Source: an uncultured Marmoricola sp.
GTDB taxonomy: Bacteria > Actinomycetota > Actinomycetes > Propionibacteriales > Nocardioidaceae
DNA length: 6,692 bases
Direction: 5' to 3'
Assembly: GCA_937868455.1 (NCBI GenBank)
Contig: CALMMO010000503.1
Span: 1 to 6,692, forward strand
Shown here in pieces: positions 1-5,552 of this stretch (its first letter is position 1; each line of letters starts with the position of its first letter). Made by a program: the position numbers and the translations under genes. The notes beneath the pieces were generated by a model. That model did not search any database and was not told the DNA's origin. It was given only the letters and a program-made list of their open reading frames with translations.

Positions 1-1
1 C

Positions 2-598
2 CTGCATGACCAGAGTCTTGCCCAGCGACGAGTCAGGCTCGAGCAGGTGGTGCCGGATTCGCAGCGCCCATTTAGCCAAGTGGTCAGCACACACGACGAG
101 GCCGAAGCTGTGTGGACTACCACTCTCGAGGCCGGGCATGAGGGCGTTGTGGTCAAGTCGTTGCATGGCCCGTGGGAGGCGGGTCGGCGCGGCGCCGGCT
201 GGATCAAGGTGAAGCCTCGTCACACCTTCGATCTCGTGGTCTTGGCCGTCGAGTGGGGCTCAGGGCGTCGCCGCGGACATTTGTCCAACATCCATCTCGG
301 CGCACGCACCGACGATGGGTTTGTGATGGTCGGAAAGACATTCAAGGGCATGACCGACGCAATGTTGGCCTGGCAGACCGCGCGCTTCTTGGAGCTAGAA
401 ACCCATCGCGAAGGCCACGTTGTCTACGTCGAACCAGTGCAGGTCGTTGAGATTGCCATCGACGGACTCCAACGCAGTCGTCGCTACCCCGGCGGCGTCG
501 CCTTGCGGTTCGCCCGGGTGTTGGGTTATCGCCACGACAAGAGCGCCGAACACACTGACACGTTAGAAACTCTCAAAGCACCCTTTGGGGTGTCTTAG
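2..598 (+). CDS. ligB: ATP-dependent DNA ligase, LigB type, C-terminal part (5' end outside window)
   Basis: This is the last 198 residues of a DNA ligase that uses ATP to seal nicks in duplex DNA. The reading frame is open from base 2, so the gene begins upstream of the window and the GTG at 47 is an internal valine, not a start. Numbering the visible residues from base 2, nucleotidyltransferase motif IV (EGVVVKS) lies at 47-53 and motif V (WIKVKP) at 67-72. The OB-fold domain follows, with the LigB-like stretches [14 protein letters not shown] and [15 protein letters not shown]. Near the end, [13 protein letters not shown] followed by RHDK fits motif VI. The opening [10 protein letters not shown] matches the segment before motif IIIa-IV in LigB proteins. 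LigB homologues are about 500 residues, so roughly 300 are missing. The catalytic lysine (motif I) is off-window. The gene ends in TAG and overlaps the convergent thiolase gene by 4 bases. Family assignment is secure; the LigB subtype is by resemblance to mycobacterial LigB. Confidence 0.9.
   Translation: MHDQSLAQRRVRLEQVVPDSQRPFSQVVSTHDEAEAVWTTTLEAGHEGVVVKSLHGPWEAGRRGAGWIKVKPRHTFDLVVLAVEWGSGRRRGHLSNIHLGARTDDGFVMVGKTFKGMTDAMLAWQTARFLELETHREGHVVYVEPVQVVEIAIDGLQRSRRYPGGVALRFARVLGYRHDKSAEHTDTLETLKAPFGVS
579..592 (-). terminator. Possible weak hairpin terminator of the thiolase gene
   Basis: Read on the minus strand, a perfect 5-bp stem (CACCC / GGGTG) with a CAAA loop begins a few bases after the thiolase TAA. 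It is followed by CTTTGAGAGTTTCT, which is only loosely T-rich. The stem is short and the tract is not a clean run of T, so this is a candidate only. It would lie inside the last codons of the ligase gene, because the two convergent genes leave no room between them. Confidence 0.25.
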
Positions 599-1884
599 CG
601 CTCCAAGATCGCCACGACACCTTGACCACCGGCAGCGCAGATCGAGATCAATCCGCGTCCCTTGCCCTTGGTGGCCAACAGTTTGGCGAGGTTGGCGATG
701 ATGCGCCCGCCGGTGGCGGCAAACGGGTGCCCGGCGGCCAACGATGATCCATTGACGTTGAGTTTCGAGCGGTCGATGGCTCCCAATGGTTGCTCTAGGC
801 CCAGTCGGTGCTGGCAAAACACCGGGTCCTCCCACGCTTTGAGGGTGCTGAGCACCTGGGAGGCAAAGGCTTCGTGGATTTCGTAGTAGTCGAAGTCCTG
901 CAAGCTCAGTCCGTTGCGAGCAAGCATCCGCGGCACTGCGTACGCCGGCGCCATAAGCAACCCCTCACCGCCATGCACGAAGTCAACAGCCGAGGTCTCG
1001 TGATCGACGAGGTAGGCCAAGGGCTTGATGCCGTGGGCCTTGGCCCAGGCATCGGAACTCATCAAGACCACAGCCGCACCATCGGTGAGAGCCGTGGAGT
1101 TGCCCGCAGTCATGGTTGCCGCTGAGCCCTTGCCGAAGGCCGGTTTGAGGCCTGCTAGCCGCTCAACTGACGTGTCCGGACGCAAGTTTTCGTCACGAGT
1201 GAGCCCGCGAAGCGGCGTGATCAGGTCATCGTGCCAACCCGACTCATAGGACTTCGCCAAGTTGGCATGCGAGGCAGCAGCCAACTCGTCTTGAGCTTCG
1301 CGGGTGATCTGCCATTCGATCGCGGTCAGCGCTGCGTGGTCCCCCATCGACATGCCGGTGCGAGGTTCGCTGTTGCGCGGGATCTCAACGCCCAGATCAC
1401 CGGGGCGGATGGCACCCAGTGCCTTGAGGCGCCCGGAGGTGGACTTGGCCGCGTTGACTGAAATGAGTTTGCGACGCAGTTTCTCCGAGATGGCCACAGG
1501 AGCATCAGAAGCGGTGTCGGTGCCTCCGGCAATGCCGCTCTCGATCCGGCCGAGCGCAATCTTGTCCGCAACGTGCATCGCGGCCTGCAAGCCAGTCCCG
1601 CACGCTTGCTGAACGTCGGTGGCAGGCGTCGATGCGGCTAGTCGTGTGTTGAGCACACATTCGCGAGTGAGGTTGAAGTCGCGAGAGTGCTTGAGCACTG
1701 CACCTGCGACCACTTCGCCGATCTGCTCGCCTTCAAGACCAAATCGCTCCACGAGGCCGTCGAGGGCCGCGGTCAGCAACTCGGTGTTGCTCACGTCGCC
1801 GTAGGCACTGTTGGAGCGGGCAAAGGGCACCCGATTTCCACCGAGTACGGCGACCTTGGTCTTCGAGGCACGAGGTGTGGGCAT
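595..1884 (-). CDS. fadA2: Acetyl-CoA acetyltransferase / 3-ketoacyl-CoA thiolase, FadA2 (FadI-like)
   Basis: This 429-residue thiolase cleaves 3-ketoacyl-CoA with CoA, or condenses two acyl-CoAs in reverse. The nucleophilic cysteine is C95 in QQACGTGLQ. The second conserved block reads IHEAF (H337), the HEAF form typical of FadI and the trifunctional-enzyme beta subunit rather than the NEAF of classical thiolases. H386 in [10 protein letters not shown] and C416 in CAAGGQG complete the catalytic set. The length is normal for the FadI clade (about 436). Long identical blocks such as [23 protein letters not shown] and [19 protein letters not shown] match M. tuberculosis FadA2 as I recall it. 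The ATG start is supported by AGGAG on the minus strand at 1893-1897, 8 bases upstream. It is transcribed divergently from fabG4-htdX, the same arrangement as Rv0243 / Rv0242c-Rv0241c, which points to a shared acyl-CoA pathway. In M. tuberculosis the next gene is fadE5; here a ligase gene lies there instead. Confidence 0.95.
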   Translation of the reverse strand: MPTPRASKTKVAVLGGNRVPFARSNSAYGDVSNTELLTAALDGLVERFGLEGEQIGEVVAGAVLKHSRDFNLTRECVLNTRLAASTPATDVQQACGTGLQAAMHVADKIALGRIESGIAGGTDTASDAPVAISEKLRRKLISVNAAKSTSGRLKALGAIRPGDLGVEIPRNSEPRTGMSMGDHAALTAIEWQITREAQDELAAASHANLAKSYESGWHDDLITPLRGLTRDENLRPDTSVERLAGLKPAFGKGSAATMTAGNSTALTDGAAVVLMSSDAWAKAHGIKPLAYLVDHETSAVDFVHGGEGLLMAPAYAVPRMLARNGLSLQDFDYYEIHEAFASQVLSTLKAWEDPVFCQHRLGLEQPLGAIDRSKLNVNGSSLAAGHPFAATGGRIIANLAKLLATKGKGRGLISICAAGGQGVVAILER

Positions 1885-1948
1885 GAAAAGTTCTCCTGGT
1901 GAGGTGTCGTCACATCTTGGCTAGCGAAACCACGACCTAGCTACAAAC

Positions 1949-1989
1949 TGAGGGGCATCTCACTGCGTTTTTGGCCGCCTATGAGGGGC
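1949..1989. repeat. Direct repeat TGAGGGGC x2 in divergent promoter region
   Basis: The 8-mer TGAGGGGC occurs at 1949-1956 and again at 1982-1989, start to start 33 bp, close to three helical turns. Both copies lie centrally between the divergent start codons. A weaker copy, CTGGGGC, is at 2009-2015. A tandem binding site for a regulator is possible, but an 8-base match in GC-rich DNA can be chance. Confidence 0.3.
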
Positions 1990-2052
1990 GCGTCACCATC
2001 CATGGACTCTGGGGCTTGGTCTTACTAACGTCCGGTGCGTCTACCCGCGAGT

Positions 2053-2060
2053 AAAGGTGA
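2053..2060 (+). promoter_or_regulatory. Ribosome binding site of fabG4
   Basis: AAAGGTGA lies 3 bases before the ATG at 2064, placing the AGG core at normal distance. It supports this ATG as the start, in agreement with the N-terminal similarity of the protein to mycobacterial FabG4. Confidence 0.6.
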
Positions 2061-2063
2061 ACC

Positions 2064-3392
2064 ATGAGCGACCGCTATCAGGCATTTTCAACTAGCGCGA
2101 TCGGCAAATTGCTGGTCAAGAACCTCGGACTCCCCGATCCGGTTGTCTTGGATCGATGGAGCGCTGGGTCCCCGATCGTTCGCGGGAACGTGGTGGTCGG
2201 TGGCGCTGGTCGCGTTGTTGATCACATCCGGGCCGCACTTGAGGGTTTCGGCGTCGATCACCTGGCCACTCACGACGGCGAGCGTGTGAAGGCCCTGATC
2301 CTTGACGCCACTGGTCTGCGAAGTGCTGCTGACCTGCATGCGCTGCGCGAGTTCTTTGGCCCCGTGATGCGTTCGCTGGACTCGTGCGCTCGATTGATCG
2401 TTGTCGGCTCACTCCCGGAGCAGTGCCACGGCTCTGAGCGAGTGGCCCAGCGCGCACTCGAAGGCTTCACGCGTTCCCTGGGCAAAGAGGTTGGCCGTGG
2501 CTCCACAGCGACCTTGATCTTGGTCGCCGACGGTGCCGAGGCGGCCATCGACTCCACCCTCGCCTTCGTGATCTCACCAAAGTCGGCCTATGTCAGCGGC
2601 CAGGTCATCCGCATTGGCGCCACCGGGACCACCCAAGCCGCAGCCTTCGATGTCGACACGCCACTGGCAGGCCAGGTCGCGGTCGTCACTGGGGCAGCTC
2701 GCGGTATTGGAGAGCAGATTGCTCGGGTGCTGCACCGTGATGGCGCCACGGTCGTTGGCATCGACGTACCTCAAGCCGCAAGTGACCTCAAGGACCTCGC
2801 CGAGGCCATCAACGGTGACTACCTGACCCTCGACATCACTGCGCCCGATGCGCCAGCGCGGATCGCACACGAGCTCAAAGAGCGACACGGCGGACTCGAT
2901 GCGATCGTGCACAACGCTGGCATCACCCGCGACAAGCGACTCGCCAATATGGATGCAGCCCGCTGGGATTCGGTGATAGCCGTGAACCTCACTGCCCCTG
3001 AACTCATCACCCGTGAACTCCTCACATCTGGAGTGCTACGGCCAAATGGGCGCATTGTGGGGGTCTCCTCGATCGCGGGCATCGCCGGCAATGTGGGCCA
3101 AACCAATTACGCCGCCTCCAAGGCCGGCGTGATTGGCCTAGTCGACTCGCTAGCTCACGAACTCCGCGACGGGATCACGATCAACGCGGTGGCACCCGGC
3201 TTCATCGAGACCAAGATGACCGCTGCAGTGCCGTTGATGACCCGCGAGGTTGGTCGCAGGCTCAACGCCTTGAGCCAAGGAGGGCAACCAGTCGATGTGG
3301 CTGAAGCCGTGGCGTGGTACCTCTCCCCTGGGTCAACCGCGGTTAACGGCAACGTGGTGCGCGTGTGTGGCCAGATGATGTTGGGCGCCTGA
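2064..3392 (+). CDS. fabG4: High-molecular-weight 3-ketoacyl reductase FabG4 (short-chain dehydrogenase)
   Basis: This 442-residue reductase converts 3-ketoacyl thioesters to (R)-3-hydroxyacyl thioesters; mycobacterial FabG4 prefers NADH. Residues about 202-442 form a complete SDR domain: TGAARGIG at 209-216 binds the nucleotide, NAG is at 284-286, and the catalytic set is N308 (VNLT), S336, Y349 and K353 (YAASK). The PGFIET loop at 379-384 is the usual one after the active site. The first 200 residues form the extra domain that separates high-molecular-weight FabG (about 450 residues) from ordinary FabG (about 245). It lacks the YxxxK pair, although it keeps echoes of SDR structure (GGAGR at 46-50, SPKS at 171-174). 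The C-terminal tail VRVCGQMMLGA is very close to that of M. tuberculosis FabG4. The gene is first in an operon with htdX, one base downstream. High-confidence assignment; the physiological substrate is not shown by sequence. Confidence 0.95.
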   Translation: MSDRYQAFSTSAIGKLLVKNLGLPDPVVLDRWSAGSPIVRGNVVVGGAGRVVDHIRAALEGFGVDHLATHDGERVKALILDATGLRSAADLHALREFFGPVMRSLDSCARLIVVGSLPEQCHGSERVAQRALEGFTRSLGKEVGRGSTATLILVADGAEAAIDSTLAFVISPKSAYVSGQVIRIGATGTTQAAAFDVDTPLAGQVAVVTGAARGIGEQIARVLHRDGATVVGIDVPQAASDLKDLAEAINGDYLTLDITAPDAPARIAHELKERHGGLDAIVHNAGITRDKRLANMDAARWDSVIAVNLTAPELITRELLTSGVLRPNGRIVGVSSIAGIAGNVGQTNYAASKAGVIGLVDSLAHELRDGITINAVAPGFIETKMTAAVPLMTREVGRRLNALSQGGQPVDVAEAVAWYLSPGSTAVNGNVVRVCGQMMLGA

Positions 3393-3393
3393 G

Positions 3394-4260
3394 ATGAGCA
3401 TGCGAGTCGTCGACCACGATCCCGCTGGTCCTGGCGTCTTCCTGCGGGCGGGGCTCTCGGGGCTGCCAGGTGCTAATTCACTGCCCGGCATCGCCAAGAC
3501 TGGCAAGGAACTGCCCGACCTCACTTTGGTGCGTCGCGGCGTTGAGATCGATTCGGCCCACGTGGATCGCTACCGCGAGGTGTGCGGATTTGTACGTCGA
3601 GAGTCGCTGCCGATGACCTACCCGCACCTGCTCGGCTTTGGGCTGACGATGATGTTGATGACCGACCCGGCCTTTCCTCACGCCCCCATCGGACAGGTGC
3701 ACGTGCGCAACGTGATCCGTGCCCGACGAGCGCTGTTGCCGAATGAGTCATTTGATGTCTCGGTGCGGGCCACCAACCAACGCGAGCACCCCAAGGGTTT
3801 GGTCTACGACATGCTCACCTCTGTTGAGTCTGAGGGCGAGGTGGTGTGGGACGAGGTCTCAACCTATTTGCGCCCTGGGCGGCCGCACCCGGAGGCTGCG
3901 CACATCGCGGGACCTGAGGAGGTGCCGGGCAGCGGCATCGAGTGGAAGCTCCCAGGCGATCTGGGACGTACTTACGCTGCGGTATCTGGAGATCGAAACC
4001 CCATCCACCTGTTTGCGCTCAGCGCCAAGGCATTCGGCTTCAAGCAGCAGATTGCCCATGGCATGTGGAGCCTGGCCAGATGCGTGGCGACCATCGAATC
4101 GCGCGTGCCCGTCGCAGCCGAGGTCGATGCAGTCTTTAAACGACCGATCTTCTTGCCTAGCCGAGTGGAGTTTGGGTCACGAGTTGACTCTGAAGGCGTC
4201 GCCTTCGGACTCAACCGGCCTGGCGATGGTGGCGCCCACCTGGCCGGGTTTGCACGCTAA
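3394..4260 (+). CDS. htdX: (R)-specific 3-hydroxyacyl-thioester dehydratase HtdX (MaoC-like)
   Basis: This 288-residue protein is a double-hotdog dehydratase / enoyl hydratase that interconverts (R)-3-hydroxyacyl and trans-2-enoyl thioesters. The C-terminal hotdog carries the hydratase-2 motif: YAAVSGDRNPIH at 194-205, with the catalytic pair D200 and H205, then FGF at 214-216 and IAHGMWSLA at 220-228. The N-terminal hotdog has no such motif and is the non-catalytic half seen in the family; PMTYPHLLGF at 73-82 and GQVHVRN at 100-106 correspond to blocks in M. tuberculosis HtdX (about 280 residues). The ATG lies one base after the fabG4 stop, so translation is probably coupled; a second ATG two codons on (3400) is possible. 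HtdX takes the product of FabG4, which explains the pairing. The stop codon overlaps that of the convergent M23 gene by 4 bases. Acyl-CoA versus acyl-ACP preference cannot be read from the sequence. Confidence 0.92.
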   Translation: MSMRVVDHDPAGPGVFLRAGLSGLPGANSLPGIAKTGKELPDLTLVRRGVEIDSAHVDRYREVCGFVRRESLPMTYPHLLGFGLTMMLMTDPAFPHAPIGQVHVRNVIRARRALLPNESFDVSVRATNQREHPKGLVYDMLTSVESEGEVVWDEVSTYLRPGRPHPEAAHIAGPEEVPGSGIEWKLPGDLGRTYAAVSGDRNPIHLFALSAKAFGFKQQIAHGMWSLARCVATIESRVPVAAEVDAVFKRPIFLPSRVEFGSRVDSEGVAFGLNRPGDGGAHLAGFAR

Positions 4261-5453
4261 CGCGAGTTACCGAACACAACCTGCTTGGTTTGCGCTTGCT
4301 GCGTTCCTTTGGGCACCCACCGCAACGTGAAGGTGGCGTTGGCAGGGTTCCATACCCCGACGTCGGTGATGCCATCACCGTTCCAGTCACCTGTGAGCGG
4401 CACCGAACCGATGTCGCCGAGTTGGACAGTGCTCACTCCACCGTCACCAGCGCGGAGCAAGAACGTCGCGTTCGCTTGGTTGTAGACGCCGACGTCGGTG
4501 GCCTTGTTGCCATCCCAGTCGCCGGTCACCGGGATGCTGCTCACCGAGCCGAAACTGATGTAGCGACTCGTGCCTGACTTGGCCCTCAGCGCGAATCGAG
4601 CCAGGTCGGGGCGCCACACACCCACTTGAGAAATTCCATCGCCGTCCCAGTCGCCGGTCAACGGGATGGTCGGCACCGAACCGTAGGTCATGGACTTCAC
4701 CGCACCATCTGGCGAGCGCAGCGACCACGACGTCGTACTTGCTGGTCGCAGGGCGAGGTCGGAGCGCCGGTCGCCGTCCCAGTCACCGGTGCGAATCCAG
4801 TCCCAGTGCTTGCCGAAGGGCACGGTGACAATTTTGCGAGGGAATCGCTGCACCACGGTGACCCCGTCGGGGTTGTGGCGTACGACGCCAAGGTCGGTGA
4901 CCCCGTTGCCGTTCCAGTCCCCCGTGATGGGCTGATCGGGACAGTTGGTGGAGGTGGCCACCGACCCCATCTTCCACAGTGTCCGGGCAAAGTAGGCCGG
5001 CACCACGGTGCTGCCCAAGCGTTCTTCAAAGTGCAGATGTGGGCCTGTCGAATTCCCAGTGCTGCCTAGCAAGCCGATGGCTTGCCCTTGTTCAACGCGC
5101 TGGCCGACCGAGAGCCACGTCGTTTGGAGGTGACCGTAGAGGGTGCTGGTGTTGGCCCCGTGGTCGATCACGACATAAATCCCGTAGGAAGTGGTGCCGA
5201 ACACGACCTTCGTGACCGTGCCGCTGGCAGCCGCTAGCACCGGATGACCTTCGTCATCGGGCGCATTCCAATCGATGGCCAGCGAACTTGGGCTATGCCA
5301 GGCACGAGAGGTGCCCTTCCAGGCTTCCCCACATGCAAAGGGCATCATGAAGTTGGGGCCGGTCGCCGGATCGATCGTGGCTACAGCCTGCGCTGGTGAG
5401 GCAATACCCAGCAACGTCAGTGCCAGAGCCACCACGCTCGCCCGAAATCCCAC
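4257..5453 (-). CDS. Secreted M23 (LytM-type) peptidase with five FG-GAP-like repeats
   Basis: This is a 398-residue exported zinc metallopeptidase expected to cut peptidoglycan cross-bridges or stem peptides. A Sec signal peptide covers residues 1-23 (R4, hydrophobic VVALALTLLGIA, cleavage after AQA). The M23 domain spans about 45-145. Likely zinc ligands are H53, D61 (AIDW) and H141, with H108 (YGHLQ) and H139 (GPHLHFE) as the catalytic histidines, so it looks active. The H53-D61 spacing is longer than the usual HxxxD. Residues about 172-398 hold five units with TGDW(N/D)G loops at 177, 222, 266, 310 and 354, resembling FG-GAP/VCBS propeller repeats, perhaps for binding wall polymer or protein. 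The only cysteines, C41 and C171, flank the M23 domain. The start is GTG, supported by AGGAG 6 bases upstream. It is probably transcribed alone from the 99-bp gap upstream of it. The 3' end overlaps htdX by 4 bases. The repeats might instead mediate multimerisation; function is inferred. Confidence 0.93.
   Translation of the reverse strand: MGFRASVVALALTLLGIASPAQAVATIDPATGPNFMMPFACGEAWKGTSRAWHSPSSLAIDWNAPDDEGHPVLAAASGTVTKVVFGTTSYGIYVVIDHGANTSTLYGHLQTTWLSVGQRVEQGQAIGLLGSTGNSTGPHLHFEERLGSTVVPAYFARTLWKMGSVATSTNCPDQPITGDWNGNGVTDLGVVRHNPDGVTVVQRFPRKIVTVPFGKHWDWIRTGDWDGDRRSDLALRPASTTSWSLRSPDGAVKSMTYGSVPTIPLTGDWDGDGISQVGVWRPDLARFALRAKSGTSRYISFGSVSSIPVTGDWDGNKATDVGVYNQANATFLLRAGDGGVSTVQLGDIGSVPLTGDWNGDGITDVGVWNPANATFTLRWVPKGTQQAQTKQVVFGNSR
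4362..4925 (-). repeat. Five tandem 132-135-bp coding repeats (FG-GAP-like loops)
   Basis: The loop TGDW(N/D)G-x-x-x-x-(D/Q) recurs at 4893-4925, 4758-4790, 4626-4658, 4494-4526 and 4362-4394 on the minus strand, spaced 135, 132, 132 and 132 bases. Each unit is about 44 residues and follows the pattern TGDW loop, VGVW, a short F-x-LR strand, then FG (or LG) and a proline before the next loop. Units 3 and 4 are also alike at DNA level: the 15-mer CCCAGTCGCCGGTCA on the plus strand is at 4646-4660 and 4514-4528, each followed one base later by CGGGATG. Confidence 0.85.
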
Positions 5454-5552
5454 AGTTCACTCCTGCACCATTAGTCACATGAGTTAACAACTGTAACTGC
5501 GGTTTGCAGCAGGCATAACCCCTGATCAGGAACTACACGCGCGTAATTTGGA
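5454..5552 (-). promoter_or_regulatory. Intergenic region with probable promoter of the M23 gene
   Basis: These 99 bp lie between the tesB stop and the M23 start, both genes on the minus strand. A possible -10, TACAGT (minus strand, 5490-5495), would give a leader of about 30 bases, but no good -35 stands 16-18 bases before it. Two perfect short palindromes are present: CCTGATCAGG at 5521-5530 and ACGCGCGT at 5537-5544. Neither has a following T-run, so they look more like protein sites or chance than a terminator. The region is too short for a ydaO (cyclic-di-AMP) riboswitch of the kind that precedes some actinobacterial wall hydrolase genes, and I saw none. Confidence 0.35.
5460..5464 (-). 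promoter_or_regulatory. Ribosome binding site that decides the GTG start of the M23 gene
   Basis: AGGAG on the minus strand stands 6 bases before the GTG at 5451-5453. This fixes a GTG start for the peptidase and yields a complete, well-formed signal peptide. Confidence 0.7.

Larger units (their letters stand above)
1885..2063. promoter_or_regulatory. Divergent promoter region between fadA2 and fabG4-htdX
   Basis: These 179 bp must hold the promoters of both fadA2 (leftward) and fabG4-htdX (rightward), because neither gene has another upstream neighbour on its strand. Visible elements are the two Shine-Dalgarno sequences (AGGAG on the minus strand at 1893-1897; AAAGGTGA on the plus strand at 2053-2060) and an 8-base direct repeat, TGAGGGGC, at 1949-1956 and 1982-1989. 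A partly matching CTGGGGC lies at 2009-2015. I could not pick convincing -35/-10 pairs in either direction. No long perfect palindrome of the kind bound by TetR- or GntR-type lipid regulators is obvious. Confidence 0.5.

Noticed and set aside
47..598. The ligase as a complete short protein starting at GTG 47
   Set aside because: The frame is open to base 2 and the upstream residues match LigB, so the gene is cut by the window edge. A 183-residue ligase would lack the catalytic lysine.
1981..2028. A 15-residue open frame (ATG at 1981, TAA at 2026-2028) upstream of fabG4, as a leader peptide
   Set aside because: It has no Shine-Dalgarno sequence (GGCCGCCT precedes it), no run of a regulatory amino acid, and no attenuator hairpin after it.
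2574..2912. A 112-residue minus-strand frame inside fabG4
   Set aside because: It lies wholly within the nucleotide-binding region of a well-supported SDR gene and looks like an artefact of high GC.
4278..4290. AACC-TGCTT-GGTT hairpin as a terminator of htdX
   Set aside because: The 4-bp stem is AT/GC mixed and weak, with no T-run after it.
3719..4330. A 203-residue open frame on the plus strand overlapping htdX
   Set aside because: It is the +1 frame shadow of htdX. The hydratase motif and all family similarity are in the 3394-4260 frame, and the shadow shows no recognisable domain.
4626..5069. A 147-residue plus-strand open frame antisense to the M23 gene
   Set aside because: It repeats VPVAGQRD/VPVTG-like strings only because it reads the complement of the FG-GAP-like repeats; no start signal or domain supports it.
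5454..5552. A ydaO-type cyclic-di-AMP riboswitch upstream of the peptidase gene
   Set aside because: The region is under 100 bp, too short for that RNA, and no conserved core was seen.
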